Shown here piece after piece: positions 1 through 7,291 of a stretch of DNA of 64,000 nucleotides (positions are counted from its first letter, which is position 1; each line of letters starts with the position of its first letter). The notes beneath the pieces were generated by a model that worked only from the letters and a program-made list of their open reading frames with translations, had not been told where the DNA came from and did no database searches. Both the position numbers and the translations under genes were made by a program. The stretch comes from Streptomyces roseifaciens (GTDB lineage: Bacteria; Actinomycetota; Actinomycetes; Streptomycetales; Streptomycetaceae): positions 2,739,218 to 2,803,217 of the forward strand of contig NZ_LNBE01000004.1 of assembly GCF_001445655.1 (NCBI RefSeq), in the 5' to 3' direction.

Positions 1-264
1 GGCAAACCACGGCTCCGAAGCAAGGGCCTCATGGAACCGTTCCCGTGCGGCGTCACCGGAGTCTCCCGCCTCTTCAGCCCGTTCCTGCCACGTCTCGACA
101 ACCTTGCGGTTGTACGTCTCTGCACGCGCGGCACGTCGCGCCGCTTCCGCCTCTTCTGCAGCCTGCAACTGGGCCTCTGCGTCAGCGAGTGGACCCGATG
201 CCTTCACCACCTGCGCCCGCAGCTTCGCAACCCGCTCGGCAGCCTTTTCAATCTCAGTAGCCAT
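1..264 (-). CDS. Hypothetical coiled-coil protein, C-terminus outside window
   Basis: I do not recognise the family. The frame opens with ATG 2 nt after the stop of the upstream gene (267-503) and stays open to the window edge, so only the first 88 residues are seen. It is rich in Ala, Glu, Arg and Lys with heptad-like spacing (for example KAAERVAKLRAQVV and EAQLQAAEEAEAARR), so a coiled coil is likely for at least the first 60 residues. Tight spacing suggests it is co-transcribed and translationally linked with the 78-aa gene. Third codon positions are GC-rich, supporting real coding. Function unknown; short coiled-coil genes are common in prophage and conjugative-element accessory regions. 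Confidence 0.6.
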   Translation of the reverse strand, partial: MATEIEKAAERVAKLRAQVVKASGPLADAEAQLQAAEEAEAARRAARAETYNRKVVETWQERAEEAGDSGDAARERFHEALASEPWFA

Positions 265-266
265 CG

Positions 267-503
267 TCACTTACCACCCTTGTTGACGTTGCGCCCGTAC
301 TTCGCGGCGGCGGTCTTGTCGTTCTCGTAGTAGCCAAGACTCATGCGGGTAGTGACCCCTATGCGCTCGAACATCTCAGGGTTGGAATCCCGGAGGGCGG
401 CAAGGCGCTCCATGCCCTCGTCCCACTTCCACGCCTCTGCGCGCATGCGTTCCTTGTCGCGTCGTCCATCCAGGAAGGACGCTCGGTTCAAGCTGTCACT
501 CAT
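267..503 (-). CDS. Hypothetical 78-aa mobile-element protein
   Basis: Small charged protein beginning MSDSLNRASFLDGRR and ending NKGGK. The ATG is preceded by GGAGCG at a normal distance. An in-frame upstream ATG exists, but it would place the start inside a transcription terminator, so the internal ATG is preferred. The middle part (WKWDEGMERLAALRDSNP) looks helical. No domain is recognised. It starts just after a strong terminator and runs 2 nt from the next gene, so the two form the start of a leftward operon with its own promoter between the terminator and the ATG. The role is unknown; a phage or element accessory protein is the reasonable guess. Confidence 0.6.
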   Translation of the reverse strand: MSDSLNRASFLDGRRDKERMRAEAWKWDEGMERLAALRDSNPEMFERIGVTTRMSLGYYENDKTAAAKYGRNVNKGGK

Positions 504-535
504 GATCGCTCCATCTGTCGCTGTGTTCAGATACG

Positions 536-567
536 AAAAAGCGCCCCGATGAGTCATCCAGGGGCGC
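536..567 (-). terminator. Rho-independent terminator, leftward
   Basis: Perfect 7-bp GC stem (GCGCCCC / GGGGCGC, 13-nt loop) at 541-567, followed on the minus strand by a run of five T. It closes transcription coming from the repeat-rich region on the right and separates it from the two small genes on the left. Confidence 0.75.
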
Positions 568-604
568 AAGTGGGGCAGTGTTCTGCTGGTGCAGTATCAG
601 CAGG

Positions 605-828
605 AAGTCTGTCGTCCGCGCGCAAACCTCCCCTACTCATACGTGGAGGGCGAACCTATCCCGCAACAGAGCCTTCGCGGGTGGACCGTGCCTGAACCGC
701 GAGGACACGGCTGACCCTCTCCCTGGTTGTAGTGGAAGGCGGAGGTTTCCCGGCCGTTGCCGGACGGCTGTCCTTCTCTGTCCTCCCCAGTAGTGGGGGG
801 CGAAGGTTTCCCGGACCACGCTCGGTGG
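605..828 (-). repeat. Three tandem imperfect ~40-nt repeats
   Basis: Read on the minus strand, the segment shows the block CCGGGAAACCTTCGCCC twice with small changes (near 800-816 and near 740-755) and a decayed third version (GGGATAGGTTCGCCCTCC near 645-662). Each is followed by a purine-rich GGGGAGG-like stretch. Several short GC stems can be drawn across them. The segment fills the space between the leftmost large repeat copy and the terminator at 536-567. I see no reading frame with convincing codon use. Structured RNA or a decayed gene are both possible. Confidence 0.45.
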
Positions 829-960
829 CGCAGTGCCGCTTGAGACGCCAACCTCTCTTCTTCTTAGTTTTTTTTATGTGTTTCTAAAAAAGCGGTGTAA
901 ACCGTCACCCCAACACTGCTTCGGTCCGCTGTAGGACGCCCAGCCGACGGGTAGCTAGGC
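829..960 (-). repeat. Large repeat, copy 1
   Basis: One of three imperfect direct copies of a ~115-bp unit (others near 1241 and 1735). Minus-strand order in every copy: a conserved block CCTACAGCGGACCGAAGC, a small inverted repeat, a T-tract, an AT-rich spacer with ACACAT, a purine-rich Shine-Dalgarno-like stretch, then a conserved CGGCACTGCG-type end. Here the inverted repeat CGGT-TTAC-ACCG is followed by six T, as in a weak terminator. The AT-rich centre stands out sharply against the surrounding GC-rich DNA. Similarity to copy 3 also extends further out (TACCCGTCGGCTGGGCG versus CACCCGCCGACCGGGTG). Confidence 0.75.
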
Positions 961-1240
961 GCCCGTGCACGGGCAACGCTCGTTCCGAGAGTCGGGCACT
1001 CAGTCCGCCGATGTCCCATCCGGAGGTGCGCGGTAATCCCGCTCTCTGTGCTGTGAGCAGTAGGGACCGACGAGTTCCCGAACCGGAAGGACTGTAAGGA
1101 TCACTGTTCCTGCGTTCGCAAGTGGTAGGGGAGGACGAGTTCCAAGCCAGTCACCGTGGCTGCAGTGCCCGGCGCGGTCTCGTCGCGCCCCGCTTCCGGG
1201 ATCTGTAGGGACGGACAGATTCCTGCCGGGACTGCTCCCA

Positions 1241-1353
1241 GGTGGCGCGGTGCCGTTTGGGGTAGCGATCTCTCTTTCTCTGTATTTTTTCTATGTGTTC
1301 TAAAAAAGTGGTGGTAACCACCACTCCAACACCGCTTCGGTCCGCTGTAGGGC
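1241..1353 (-). repeat. Large repeat, copy 2
   Basis: Second copy of the ~115-bp unit, most diverged in its AT-rich centre but with the CTACAGCGGACCGAAGCG block intact. Its inverted repeat is the strongest of the three (see the terminator at 1302-1325). The purine-rich stretch reads GAGAAAGAGAGATC on the minus strand. It lies 418 bp from copy 1 and 493 bp from copy 3, so the copies separate unlike segments of about 300-380 bp, each with only short frames. Confidence 0.75.
1302..1325 (-). terminator. Terminator-like hairpin inside repeat copy 2
   Basis: Minus-strand AGTGGTGGT-T-ACCACCACT, a 9-bp perfect stem with a one-nt centre, followed directly by six T. The tiny loop would open in practice. 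It fits an intrinsic terminator for leftward transcription. The other repeat copies keep the T-tract but have weaker stems, so the stem has been remodelled while its position is kept. Confidence 0.55.
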
Positions 1354-1475
1354 GGTCTCGGCCTGAGCTCGGGGCCCGTGGAGAGGCAGAAAAGCTCTGT
1401 AAGTCCATCTGCAGGCATGGGGTCGCCCCTAGAGGCAGGAGCTATCCGGGCCGCTGCCATGACGGCAGAGAGCTG

Positions 1476-1724
1476 TTACGCGGTTTCAGTGATGGCAGGT
1501 TGAGCGATGCGGACACGGGCACCCGGGGCAGGAGCGGTCTCCGGCCGGTCCTCTGTAGCAACGTCGTCCGCAACGCTGCTGTTCTCCTCGATCGTGGGGT
1601 CAAGCCCCCCCGTGATCGTGAACTCGACGCGCCGGACATCGAGCGTGCGCCATCCGCCGCGGGTGCCGCACTTGAAGGGAGCAGCTTCTCTCCCGGGATA
1701 TAGGGGAGAGCAAGCCTTGCCCAC
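1476..1724 (-). CDS. Possible small protein between repeat copies
   Basis: This frame has good GC3 bias and a natural amino-acid mix in its second half (WRTLDVRRVEFTITGGLDP, then an acidic stretch and a TAA stop), unlike overlapping frames. The start is uncertain. No ATG, GTG or TTG lies in this frame right behind the purine-rich stretch of repeat copy 3; the first usable codon is a GTG ~40 nt further in, chosen here. A TTG with an excellent Shine-Dalgarno sequence (AAGAGGAAAGGAAG) does sit there, but in another frame. Family unknown. It could be a small element-encoded protein or a decayed gene; confidence is low. Confidence 0.35.
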   Translation of the reverse strand: MGKACSPLYPGREAAPFKCGTRGGWRTLDVRRVEFTITGGLDPTIEENSSVADDVATEDRPETAPAPGARVRIAQPAITETA

Positions 1725-1734
1725 GGGACTGTCC

Positions 1735-1870
1735 GATGACGCAGTGCCGTTTGAGACACCAACTTCCTTTCCTCTTAGATTTTTCGATGTGCTCCTAAAA
1801 GAGTGTTGTAAACCGTCACCCCAACACCGCTTCGGTCCGCTGTAGGGCACCCGGTCGGCGGGTGGCTGGC
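1735..1870 (-). repeat. Large repeat, copy 3
   Basis: Third copy of the ~115-bp unit and the closest to copy 1. Minus-strand features: CTACAGCGGACCGAAGCGG, then GTGTTG ... CAACAC (a 6-bp stem), then TTTT, ACAT, and AAGAGGAAAGGAAG followed by TTG. It sits about 50 bp downstream of the integrase stem-loop, so transcription leaving the integrase gene would meet it first. The likely roles are a leader with terminator and ribosome-binding site, or a recombination or regulatory repeat. Confidence 0.75.
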
Positions 1871-1915
1871 GTCGGCTCCCAGCGATGTCCTGCAAGCCCG
1901 CGTGCGGGCATGGGA

Positions 1916-1949
1916 ACGCCCCGGTCAGTCTCATTGACTAACCGGGGCG
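1916..1949 (-). terminator. Stem-loop after the serine integrase gene
   Basis: Ten-bp perfect arms ACGCCCCGGT / ACCGGGGCGT around a 14-nt loop, 16 bp past the integrase stop. The minus strand then reads TTCCC, so there is no full T-run. It probably acts as the integrase terminator or as an RNA-stabilising hairpin. Confidence 0.6.
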
Positions 1950-1965
1950 TGGCGTACTGATCAGC

Positions 1966-3558
1966 TCATCGGAGCGCCTCTGCGTCCTCCTCCAAGGAAG
2001 CTAGGGCATTTGCTTCGGCATGCTCCTCCGCGGCCCTTTGGTTCGCTGCACGGTGCTCCGGGTTGAGCCCGGTCCTATGGACGCGCTGTTTGGCGCCCTG
2101 AGGATGGAGCGTTACTCGCACGTCGAACTCGGTAAGGATCTCTCGGCGGGCAGCGTCGTCCGGGGCTGCCGTCCAGCTGGCCTCAATGGTTCGACCGATC
2201 GGCACCAATCGCATCCCGGCCGGTCGCTCGGGGAGCTTCTTCAGCTCCTCGATTTCCCGCGTCATCCGGGTGTACTCGGTCCGGTACCACTCAGTATCGG
2301 CCTCGGATTCGTAGAGGCCCGCCTGACGGTCTCCTCGGAGGCGCGTACGGTCTGCGTCGATTTCAGCGATGCGAGCGGCGTACCCCGTGCCAGGGTCGAA
2401 TTCCTTGCGCATGACTTGATGACTTCCGTACTCGTCGAGAAACCAGTCCGTCACCTCCTTGTCCAGCCGAGGAACGGACATGCTGGGGGCGGGCTTGCAC
2501 TTGGCCGATGACGGGATGCCGCGTGTACGCGCTGTGCAGCCGTAGGAGGGGTTCTGGCCGGTTCGAGCCATCATGTACAGCCGTTGTCCGCACACGCCGC
2601 AGAACGCGATTCCTGAGAGCAGACGGACGCCCTTGGGAGCGCGCTTTCCGGTCCACTGCGGGGCCGTCTTCTTGACCAGCGCATCGCGGGTTGCGTGGTC
2701 CCATAGTGGCTCAGCGATGCGTACAGCGTGTCCGTCCGCGCCGATGACAGGCCGCTCGTCGTGCATCAGATAGCCCAAGGACGCTTCGCTGACCAACATC
2801 CGCTTGAGGGCTTTAGCGTTCCAGAGCGTCCCCTTGGGCTTGCGTCCGTACATCACGGAACGGTGATCGGCGGGCGACAGTACCCCCGCGCGGTTGAGGC
2901 GTGCTGCCTCCGTGTGCACGGTCACCGTGCCCGTCTCGTCGGCGAGGATGCGCTCCGCCACGTCGCGGAGGATGAGGGACGCCACAGGGTCCAACTCGAC
3001 GTGATCCACCTTGCCGGTAGGGATCAGCCGGACGAACCGGTATCCGTACCGGTTCTTCTGCTTGGGCTGCCCGGCGTCCCGCGCCCGCTTCGTCTCGTCG
3101 CGGTTGCGCTTCTGGATCGCGCGCAGCTCCATCTGTGCGCCGAAGGATTCCATGGACAACCGCATCTCGTCGGCCGGGTCATCCAGGTTCCATGGCCCGG
3201 CGTGCCCGTACGTGATGAGTAGACGGCCGGACTCGTGGACCAGGTACGCCGTGTTCAGGACGTCACGCTGATTGCGGCCGATCCGGTCCACGGCCGATCC
3301 GGCGATGCCGTCGTACGGCCCCATCTCGTTCCGGAGCCACGGGCCGAGCTTCGGGCGGGTCATCGGGTCGGTAGCGCCGGAGACCTCCCAGTCGTCCGCC
3401 CACGCGATGACGTGCCCGCCCACCGCCTCAACGGCGCTGAGCACCTGGCCCAACTGCTTCTCGGGGCTGTTGGTCGAGTCTGTCTTTCGAGAGAGGCGAC
3501 GCACCCCCACCAGGCACTTTCCGCACCCGTCGTACTCACTCGTGATCATGTGATCCAT
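1966..3558 (-). CDS. Large serine integrase (site-specific recombinase)
   Basis: Catalyses directional integration and excision through a phosphoserine intermediate. N-terminal resolvase domain with the catalytic Ser in VRRLSRKTDSTNSPEKQ (about residue 23), followed by the conserved Q. Further active-site residues are seen in GIAGSAVDRIGRN. Next come the recombinase domain (about 170-300) and a zinc ribbon (CGVCGQRL, then single Cys in GCTAR and AKCKP, about 325-365), and a charged coiled-coil region with IEELKKLPERP. About 530 residues is usual for large serine integrases. The ATG chosen has GGAG 10 nt upstream; a GTG eight codons further up is possible. It faces the host junction, as expected for an integrase beside its att site. 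No excisionase gene is visible nearby. Confidence 0.93.
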   Translation of the reverse strand: MDHMITSEYDGCGKCLVGVRRLSRKTDSTNSPEKQLGQVLSAVEAVGGHVIAWADDWEVSGATDPMTRPKLGPWLRNEMGPYDGIAGSAVDRIGRNQRDVLNTAYLVHESGRLLITYGHAGPWNLDDPADEMRLSMESFGAQMELRAIQKRNRDETKRARDAGQPKQKNRYGYRFVRLIPTGKVDHVELDPVASLILRDVAERILADETGTVTVHTEAARLNRAGVLSPADHRSVMYGRKPKGTLWNAKALKRMLVSEASLGYLMHDERPVIGADGHAVRIAEPLWDHATRDALVKKTAPQWTGKRAPKGVRLLSGIAFCGVCGQRLYMMARTGQNPSYGCTARTRGIPSSAKCKPAPSMSVPRLDKEVTDWFLDEYGSHQVMRKEFDPGTGYAARIAEIDADRTRLRGDRQAGLYESEADTEWYRTEYTRMTREIEELKKLPERPAGMRLVPIGRTIEASWTAAPDDAARREILTEFDVRVTLHPQGAKQRVHRTGLNPEHRAANQRAAEEHAEANALASLEEDAEALR

Positions 3559-3610
3559 CTTGCGTGAACTCCGCTCTCGCACGCATGTGCGTTTAGCGGG
3601 AGTTCCCGAC
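3559..3610. other. Probable attachment-site junction (element/host)
   Basis: Between the integrase start and the first codon that reads as methyltransferase. In the methyltransferase frame a TAG at 3594-3596 blocks any further 5' extension, and family-like sequence starts near ACC GCC CTC CAC TGG (3615-3629). The crossover should therefore lie close to 3597-3615. A short core shared with the far end of the element is expected but cannot be seen here. Confidence 0.5.
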
Positions 3611-4010
3611 CGCCACCGCCCTCCACTGGCTGCACTCGGACTCCCTGCACACCCTCTACGGGCAGCTTGCCGGAGTCGTCCGCGAGGGTGGTGTCTTCCT
3701 CAACGCCGACCACATGCCGGACGCCGGCACGCCCCGCATCAACGAGGCCGAACGCGCGCTGCGCCACGCGCGCATGGACCGCGCCAAGGCAGAAGGCGCG
3801 CTCGACTGGCGCGCGTGGTGGGAGCTCGCCGCCGCCGACCCGGTGCTCGCCGGGCCGACCGCCGAGCGCTTCGAGATCTACGGGGAGCACGCCGACGGCG
3901 ACACCCCCTCCGCCGAGTGGCACGCGCGGACGCTGCGCGAGGCGGGCTTCGCCGAGGCCCGGACGGTCTGGAGCTCGCCCTCGGACGCGATGGTGCTCGC
4001 GCTCAAGTAG
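3597..4010 (+). pseudogene. 3' remnant of a class I SAM-dependent methyltransferase
   Basis: The frame reads FPTATALHWLHSDSLHTLYG, then GVVREGGVFLNADHMPD, and ends LALK-stop. This is the middle and C-terminal part of a small-molecule methyltransferase: the TALHWL strand and helix, the GGVFLNADH strand, and a C-terminal helix-strand pair (TLREAGFAEA ... MVLAL). The SAM-binding glycine loop (usually some 100 residues earlier) is missing, because the gene is cut by the integrated element. The first ATG of the remnant (3714) is far inside the domain. Unless a fusion transcript restores it, the product is inactive. The 5' half should sit on the other side of the element and would be rejoined upon excision. 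Confidence 0.8.
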
Positions 4011-4016
4011 CAAGCG

Positions 4017-4057
4017 GCAGGGGGCGGTACGGGTCCCGGACCCGTACCGCCCCCTGC
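4017..4057. terminator. Bidirectional terminator
   Basis: Perfect 18-bp inverted repeat (GCAGGGGGCGGTACGGGT and complement) with a 5-nt loop. It lies between the convergent ends of the methyltransferase remnant and the ABC ATPase gene. There is no T-run, as is common in Streptomyces terminators. Confidence 0.75.
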
Positions 4058-4073
4058 GCAGGGATTCGATTCG

Positions 4074-4835
4074 CTACAGCACCTTCGACAGGAACGCCTT
4101 CGTCCGGTCGTGCTGCGGGTTGGTGAGCACGTCGCGCGGGTTGCCCGACTCGACCACCACGCCCTGGTCCATGAAGACCACCGAGTCGCCGACCTCGCGG
4201 GCGAAGCCCATCTCGTGGGTCACCACGATCATGGTCATGCCGTCCTCGGCCAGGCCCCGCATGACGTCCAGGACGTCACCGACGAGCTCCGGGTCGAGCG
4301 CCGAGGTGGGCTCGTCGAAGAGCATCAGCTTCGGCTCCATCGCCAGGGCCCGCGCGATCGCGACGCGCTGCTGCTGGCCGCCGGAGAGCTGCGTGGGGTA
4401 GTTGTCGGCCTTGTCGCCGAGGCCGACCCGGTCGAGCAGCTTCTTCGCCCGCTCCCGGGCGACCGCCTTCGTCTCGCCCTTGACCTGGACCGGCGCCTCC
4501 ATGACGTTCGCGAGCGCCGTCATGTGCGGGAAGAGGTTGAAGCGCTGGAACACCATGCCGATGTCCCGGCGGTTCTTGGCTACCTCGCTGTCCTTGAGCT
4601 CGTAGAGCTTGCCGCCCTGCTCGCGGTAGCCCACCAGGCGGCCGTCGACGTACAGCCGGCCGGCGTTCACCTGCTCCAGGTGGTTGATGCACCGCAGGAA
4701 GGTGGACTTGCCGGAGCCGGAGGGGCCGATGAGGCAGAACACCTCGCGCGGGGCGACCTCGAGGTCGATGCCCTTGAGGACCTGCACGGCGCCGTAGGAC
4801 TTGTGGACGCCCTCGGCCTTCACCATCGCGTTCAT
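4074..4835 (-). CDS. Polar amino-acid ABC transporter ATP-binding protein
   Basis: Cytoplasmic ATPase that powers uptake of a polar amino acid (glutamate/glutamine type). 253 residues, the usual length. Walker [10 protein letters not shown] (about 37-45), Q-loop in [12 protein letters not shown], signature LSGGQQQR, Walker [14 protein letters not shown], and the switch His in VVTHEMGF are all intact. The start is the ATG that overlaps the permease stop by four bases (ATGA), so the two are translationally coupled. The lysine-rich insertion between strands ([16 protein letters not shown]) is common in the GlnQ/HisP group. Ligand cannot be fixed from the ATPase. Confidence 0.95.
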   Translation of the reverse strand: MNAMVKAEGVHKSYGAVQVLKGIDLEVAPREVFCLIGPSGSGKSTFLRCINHLEQVNAGRLYVDGRLVGYREQGGKLYELKDSEVAKNRRDIGMVFQRFNLFPHMTALANVMEAPVQVKGETKAVARERAKKLLDRVGLGDKADNYPTQLSGGQQQRVAIARALAMEPKLMLFDEPTSALDPELVGDVLDVMRGLAEDGMTMIVVTHEMGFAREVGDSVVFMDQGVVVESGNPRDVLTNPQHDRTKAFLSKVL

Positions 4836-6241
4836 GCGCTGACGCCTCCCTTGGGACGGTTGCTGAAGGAGGACAGGTTGGCCTTGACCTTCTGCCACGG
4901 GGTGAGCGGCAGGGTCCGCAGGGAACCGCGGGCGTAACGCCGCTCCAGGTAGAACTGGCCGACGCTGAAGATGCTGGTGAGGATCAGGTACCAGGTGGCC
5001 GCGAGGAAGAGCATCTCCACCGGGGCGCCGGTGGTCTGCCCGATGTCGGAGGTGGAGCGCAGTAGCTCCAGATACTGGGCCGCCGCCGCTGCCAGCGACG
5101 AGGTCTTGAGCATGTTGATGAACTCGTTGCCGGTCGGCGGCACGATGACCCGCATCGCCTGCGGCAGCACGATCCGGCGCAGCGTCCGGGCCTGGCTCAT
5201 GCCGAGCGCGTGCGCGGCCTCCGTCTGGCCCTCGTCGACCGACTTGATGCCGGCCCGCACGATCTCGGACATGTAGGCGGCCTCGTTGAGCCCCAGGCCG
5301 AGCAGCGCGGCCATGAACGGCGTCATGAAGTCGCTCATCTCGTCCCGGTAGATGGGGCCGAGGTTGATGTACGGGAAGATCAGCGCGAGGTTGAACCACA
5401 GCAGCAGCTGGACGTAGACCGGGGTGCCCCGGAAGAACCAGATGTAGGCCCAGGAGACCGATGACGTCACCGGGTTCTTCGACAGCCGCATCACCGCGAG
5501 CAGGATGCCGCCCACGAGGCCCAGCACCATGGCGAGCACCGAGATCAGGACCGTCTTGCCGAGGCCCTCGACGACCGTCGAGTCGAAGAGGTAGTCCGGG
5601 ATGGTGCTGTAGTGGATCTTCGCCGAGGCGAACGCGTTGACCAGCAGCCCGAGGAGGGCGAGGACGACGACGCCGGAGATCCAGCGGCCGTAGTGCCGGA
5701 CGGGGATGGCCTTGACCGCCTCGGGGACGGTCGCGGTGGCGGTCGCGGCCTTCTTGGCGGCGTCCTCGCCCTTGGCGGGACCGGCCGGCTTGTCGTCACC
5801 GGCGCCCTTGTCGGCCTTTTCGGCCTTCTCGGCCTTTCCGGAGTCGCCGGACTTGGCGAGCTTGTCGGACTTGTCCGCGCCCGCGGACTTGTCGGCGCCG
5901 TCGGCCTTTTCGGCGTCGGCGTCCTTACCGGCCGCGGCGGCGCCGGCGGCCTCGTCGGCGTCCGAGGGCTTGTCGGTCTTGCCGGCGTCGGCCGGCTCGT
6001 CCGAGTCGGCAGCCTTCGCGTCGTCGGCGGGCTTGTCCGCATCCGACGGCTCGGCGGCCTCGGAGGCCTTGTCCGCGTCCGCGGACTCCGCGGCCGCGTC
6101 CTTGCCGGTTTCGGCGGCCTCGGCCGCCTTCGCCGACTTCGCGGCGTCAGCCGACTTCGCGGCCTCGGCCGCCTCCGCAGGCTTGGTGGGTTCCTTCCCG
6201 TCGGGCTTGTCGGGCGACGGGGAGTCAGGGGAAGAAGTCAC
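4832..6241 (-). CDS. Amino-acid ABC transporter permease with long charged N-terminal extension
   Basis: Inner-membrane channel subunit of the His/Glu/Gln family. The permease core starts near residue 185 ([20 protein letters not shown]) and includes the EAA loop [20 protein letters not shown] followed by ALGMSQ and IVLPQA. Ahead of it lie about 180 residues built almost only of Ala, Lys, Asp, Glu, Ser and Gly (blocks such as [18 protein letters not shown]), which must be cytosolic and disordered. Normal family members are 220-320 residues, and no internal start with a clear ribosome-binding site is obvious before the core. Gene order is binding protein, permease, ATPase. The extension could be a linker or interaction tail; see findings. 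Confidence 0.92.
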   Translation of the reverse strand: MTSSPDSPSPDKPDGKEPTKPAEAAEAAKSADAAKSAKAAEAAETGKDAAAESADADKASEAAEPSDADKPADDAKAADSDEPADAGKTDKPSDADEAAGAAAAGKDADAEKADGADKSAGADKSDKLAKSGDSGKAEKAEKADKGAGDDKPAGPAKGEDAAKKAATATATVPEAVKAIPVRHYGRWISGVVVLALLGLLVNAFASAKIHYSTIPDYLFDSTVVEGLGKTVLISVLAMVLGLVGGILLAVMRLSKNPVTSSVSWAYIWFFRGTPVYVQLLLWFNLALIFPYINLGPIYRDEMSDFMTPFMAALLGLGLNEAAYMSEIVRAGIKSVDEGQTEAAHALGMSQARTLRRIVLPQAMRVIVPPTGNEFINMLKTSSLAAAAAQYLELLRSTSDIGQTTGAPVEMLFLAATWYLILTSIFSVGQFYLERRYARGSLRTLPLTPWQKVKANLSSFSNRPKGGVSA

Positions 6242-6325
6242 GGGGAGTGCCTTTCAGCAGATCCGTACGAGGGTGAGGGGGACGGGGGAAGCCGCGGCGG
6301 GACGCGCCCGCGCGGCGGCGACTCG

Positions 6326-7291
6326 TCAGGAACCGCCGTTGATCCTGGCTTCCTTGACCGCACCTGCGTCGACGCCCCAGGTCGTGATGACCTTCTCGTA
6401 CGCACCGTTCTTGATGATCGCTTCGAGCGCCGCCTTCAGGGCGTCCCGCAGCTGGGTGTTCTCCTTCGCAACGGCGATGCCGTACGGCGCGGCCTCGACC
6501 TGGTCGCCGACCGTCTCGAAGTCGTTGCCGCCGCCCGAGGTCTTGACCGCGTACGCCGCGACCGGGAAGTCGCTGGAGACGGCGTCGACGCCGCCGGCCT
6601 TCAGCCGGGTCTGGGCCTCGAGGTCGGTGTCGAAGGCCTCGATGGAGATGGAGTCCTTCTCGTCCTTCTCGCACTTCTCGGACTGGGACTTGCCCAGGTC
6701 GTGCGAGACCGTGCCGCGCTGGACCGCGATCTTCTTGCCGCAGAGGTCGTCCCAGCCCTTGATGTCCTTGGTGTCGCCCTTCTTGGTGTAGAGCGAGACG
6801 CCGGCGTTGAAATAGTCGACGAAGTCGACTCCCTCGCCGACCTTCTTCTTGGTCTTGGGGTCCACGCCGTCCTGGCGGTCCTTGGTGTCGGTCATCGCGG
6901 ACATCGCGATGTCGTAACGCTTGGATCGCAGACCGGTCAGCAGCGCGTCGAACGTGCCGTTGTTGAACTCGACCCTCACGCCGAGTTCCTTGCCGAGGGC
7001 GGCGGCGATGTCGGGGTCGATGCCGACGACCTTGCCGTCCTTCTTGAATTCCACCGGCGGGTAGGCGATGTCCGAACCGACCTTGATGACGCCGGAGTCC
7101 TGGATCTTCTTCGGCAGCTTGTCGAAGAGGGGGGCCTTGGAACCCTGGGCGCTCTGGCCGGCCTCGTTGCCGGTCTTGTCCCGCTGGTCGCCGCAGCCGG
7201 TGAGCAGCAGGGCGCCGGCGACCGCGATCGCGCCGGCGGCGGCCAAACGACTCCTGGCGGCAGCCGTGCGAGGGGTGGTGCTTGCGGTCAT
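6326..7291 (-). CDS. Amino-acid ABC transporter substrate-binding lipoprotein
   Basis: Extracellular solute-binding protein, family 3. The N-terminus has a signal peptide with twin basic stretches and the lipobox LLLTGC, so the mature protein is lipid-anchored at Cys (about residue 32). The type 3 fold is seen from KVGSDIAYPPVEFKKDGKV through IDPDIAAALGKELGV to ISIEAFDTDLEAQTRLKAGG and a C-terminal NGAYEKVITTWGV. 321 residues is typical. A strong GGAGGA precedes the ATG. It is the first gene of the three-gene uptake operon. The ligand is probably an acidic or polar amino acid, but this is inferred from family only. Confidence 0.93.
   Translation of the reverse strand: MTASTTPRTAAARSRLAAAGAIAVAGALLLTGCGDQRDKTGNEAGQSAQGSKAPLFDKLPKKIQDSGVIKVGSDIAYPPVEFKKDGKVVGIDPDIAAALGKELGVRVEFNNGTFDALLTGLRSKRYDIAMSAMTDTKDRQDGVDPKTKKKVGEGVDFVDYFNAGVSLYTKKGDTKDIKGWDDLCGKKIAVQRGTVSHDLGKSQSEKCEKDEKDSISIEAFDTDLEAQTRLKAGGVDAVSSDFPVAAYAVKTSGGGNDFETVGDQVEAAPYGIAVAKENTQLRDALKAALEAIIKNGAYEKVITTWGVDAGAVKEARINGGS

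Larger units (their letters stand above)
1..3600. mobile_element. Right end of a serine-integrase element or prophage
   Basis: This stretch is read as the end of an integrated element. It carries a large serine integrase at its edge, small genes of no chromosomal family I recognise, and a repeat-rich gene-poor region. The integrase lies directly against a methyltransferase gene that lacks its 5' part, which is the classic arrangement when a serine integrase sits next to its attachment site inside a host gene. The rest of the element and the 5' part of the methyltransferase should lie to the left of the window. Whether it is a prophage or a non-phage element cannot be told from this fragment. 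The inner limit near 3600 is inferred from where methyltransferase homology begins. Confidence 0.7.

Noticed and set aside
605..830. tRNA-like pieces (GGTTCGCCC) in the repeat region
   Set aside because: No cloverleaf can be completed; acceptor and D-arm are missing.
1101..1460. 119-aa minus-strand frame across repeat copy 2
   Set aside because: Its first half is repeat sequence (PYSGPKRCW) and crosses a terminator hairpin; only its last ~50 codons have good bias, too little to call.
4074..5399. 441-aa frame joining the ATPase to sequence upstream
   Set aside because: The upstream part is an off-frame reading of the permease gene; the ATG at 4835 is the true start.
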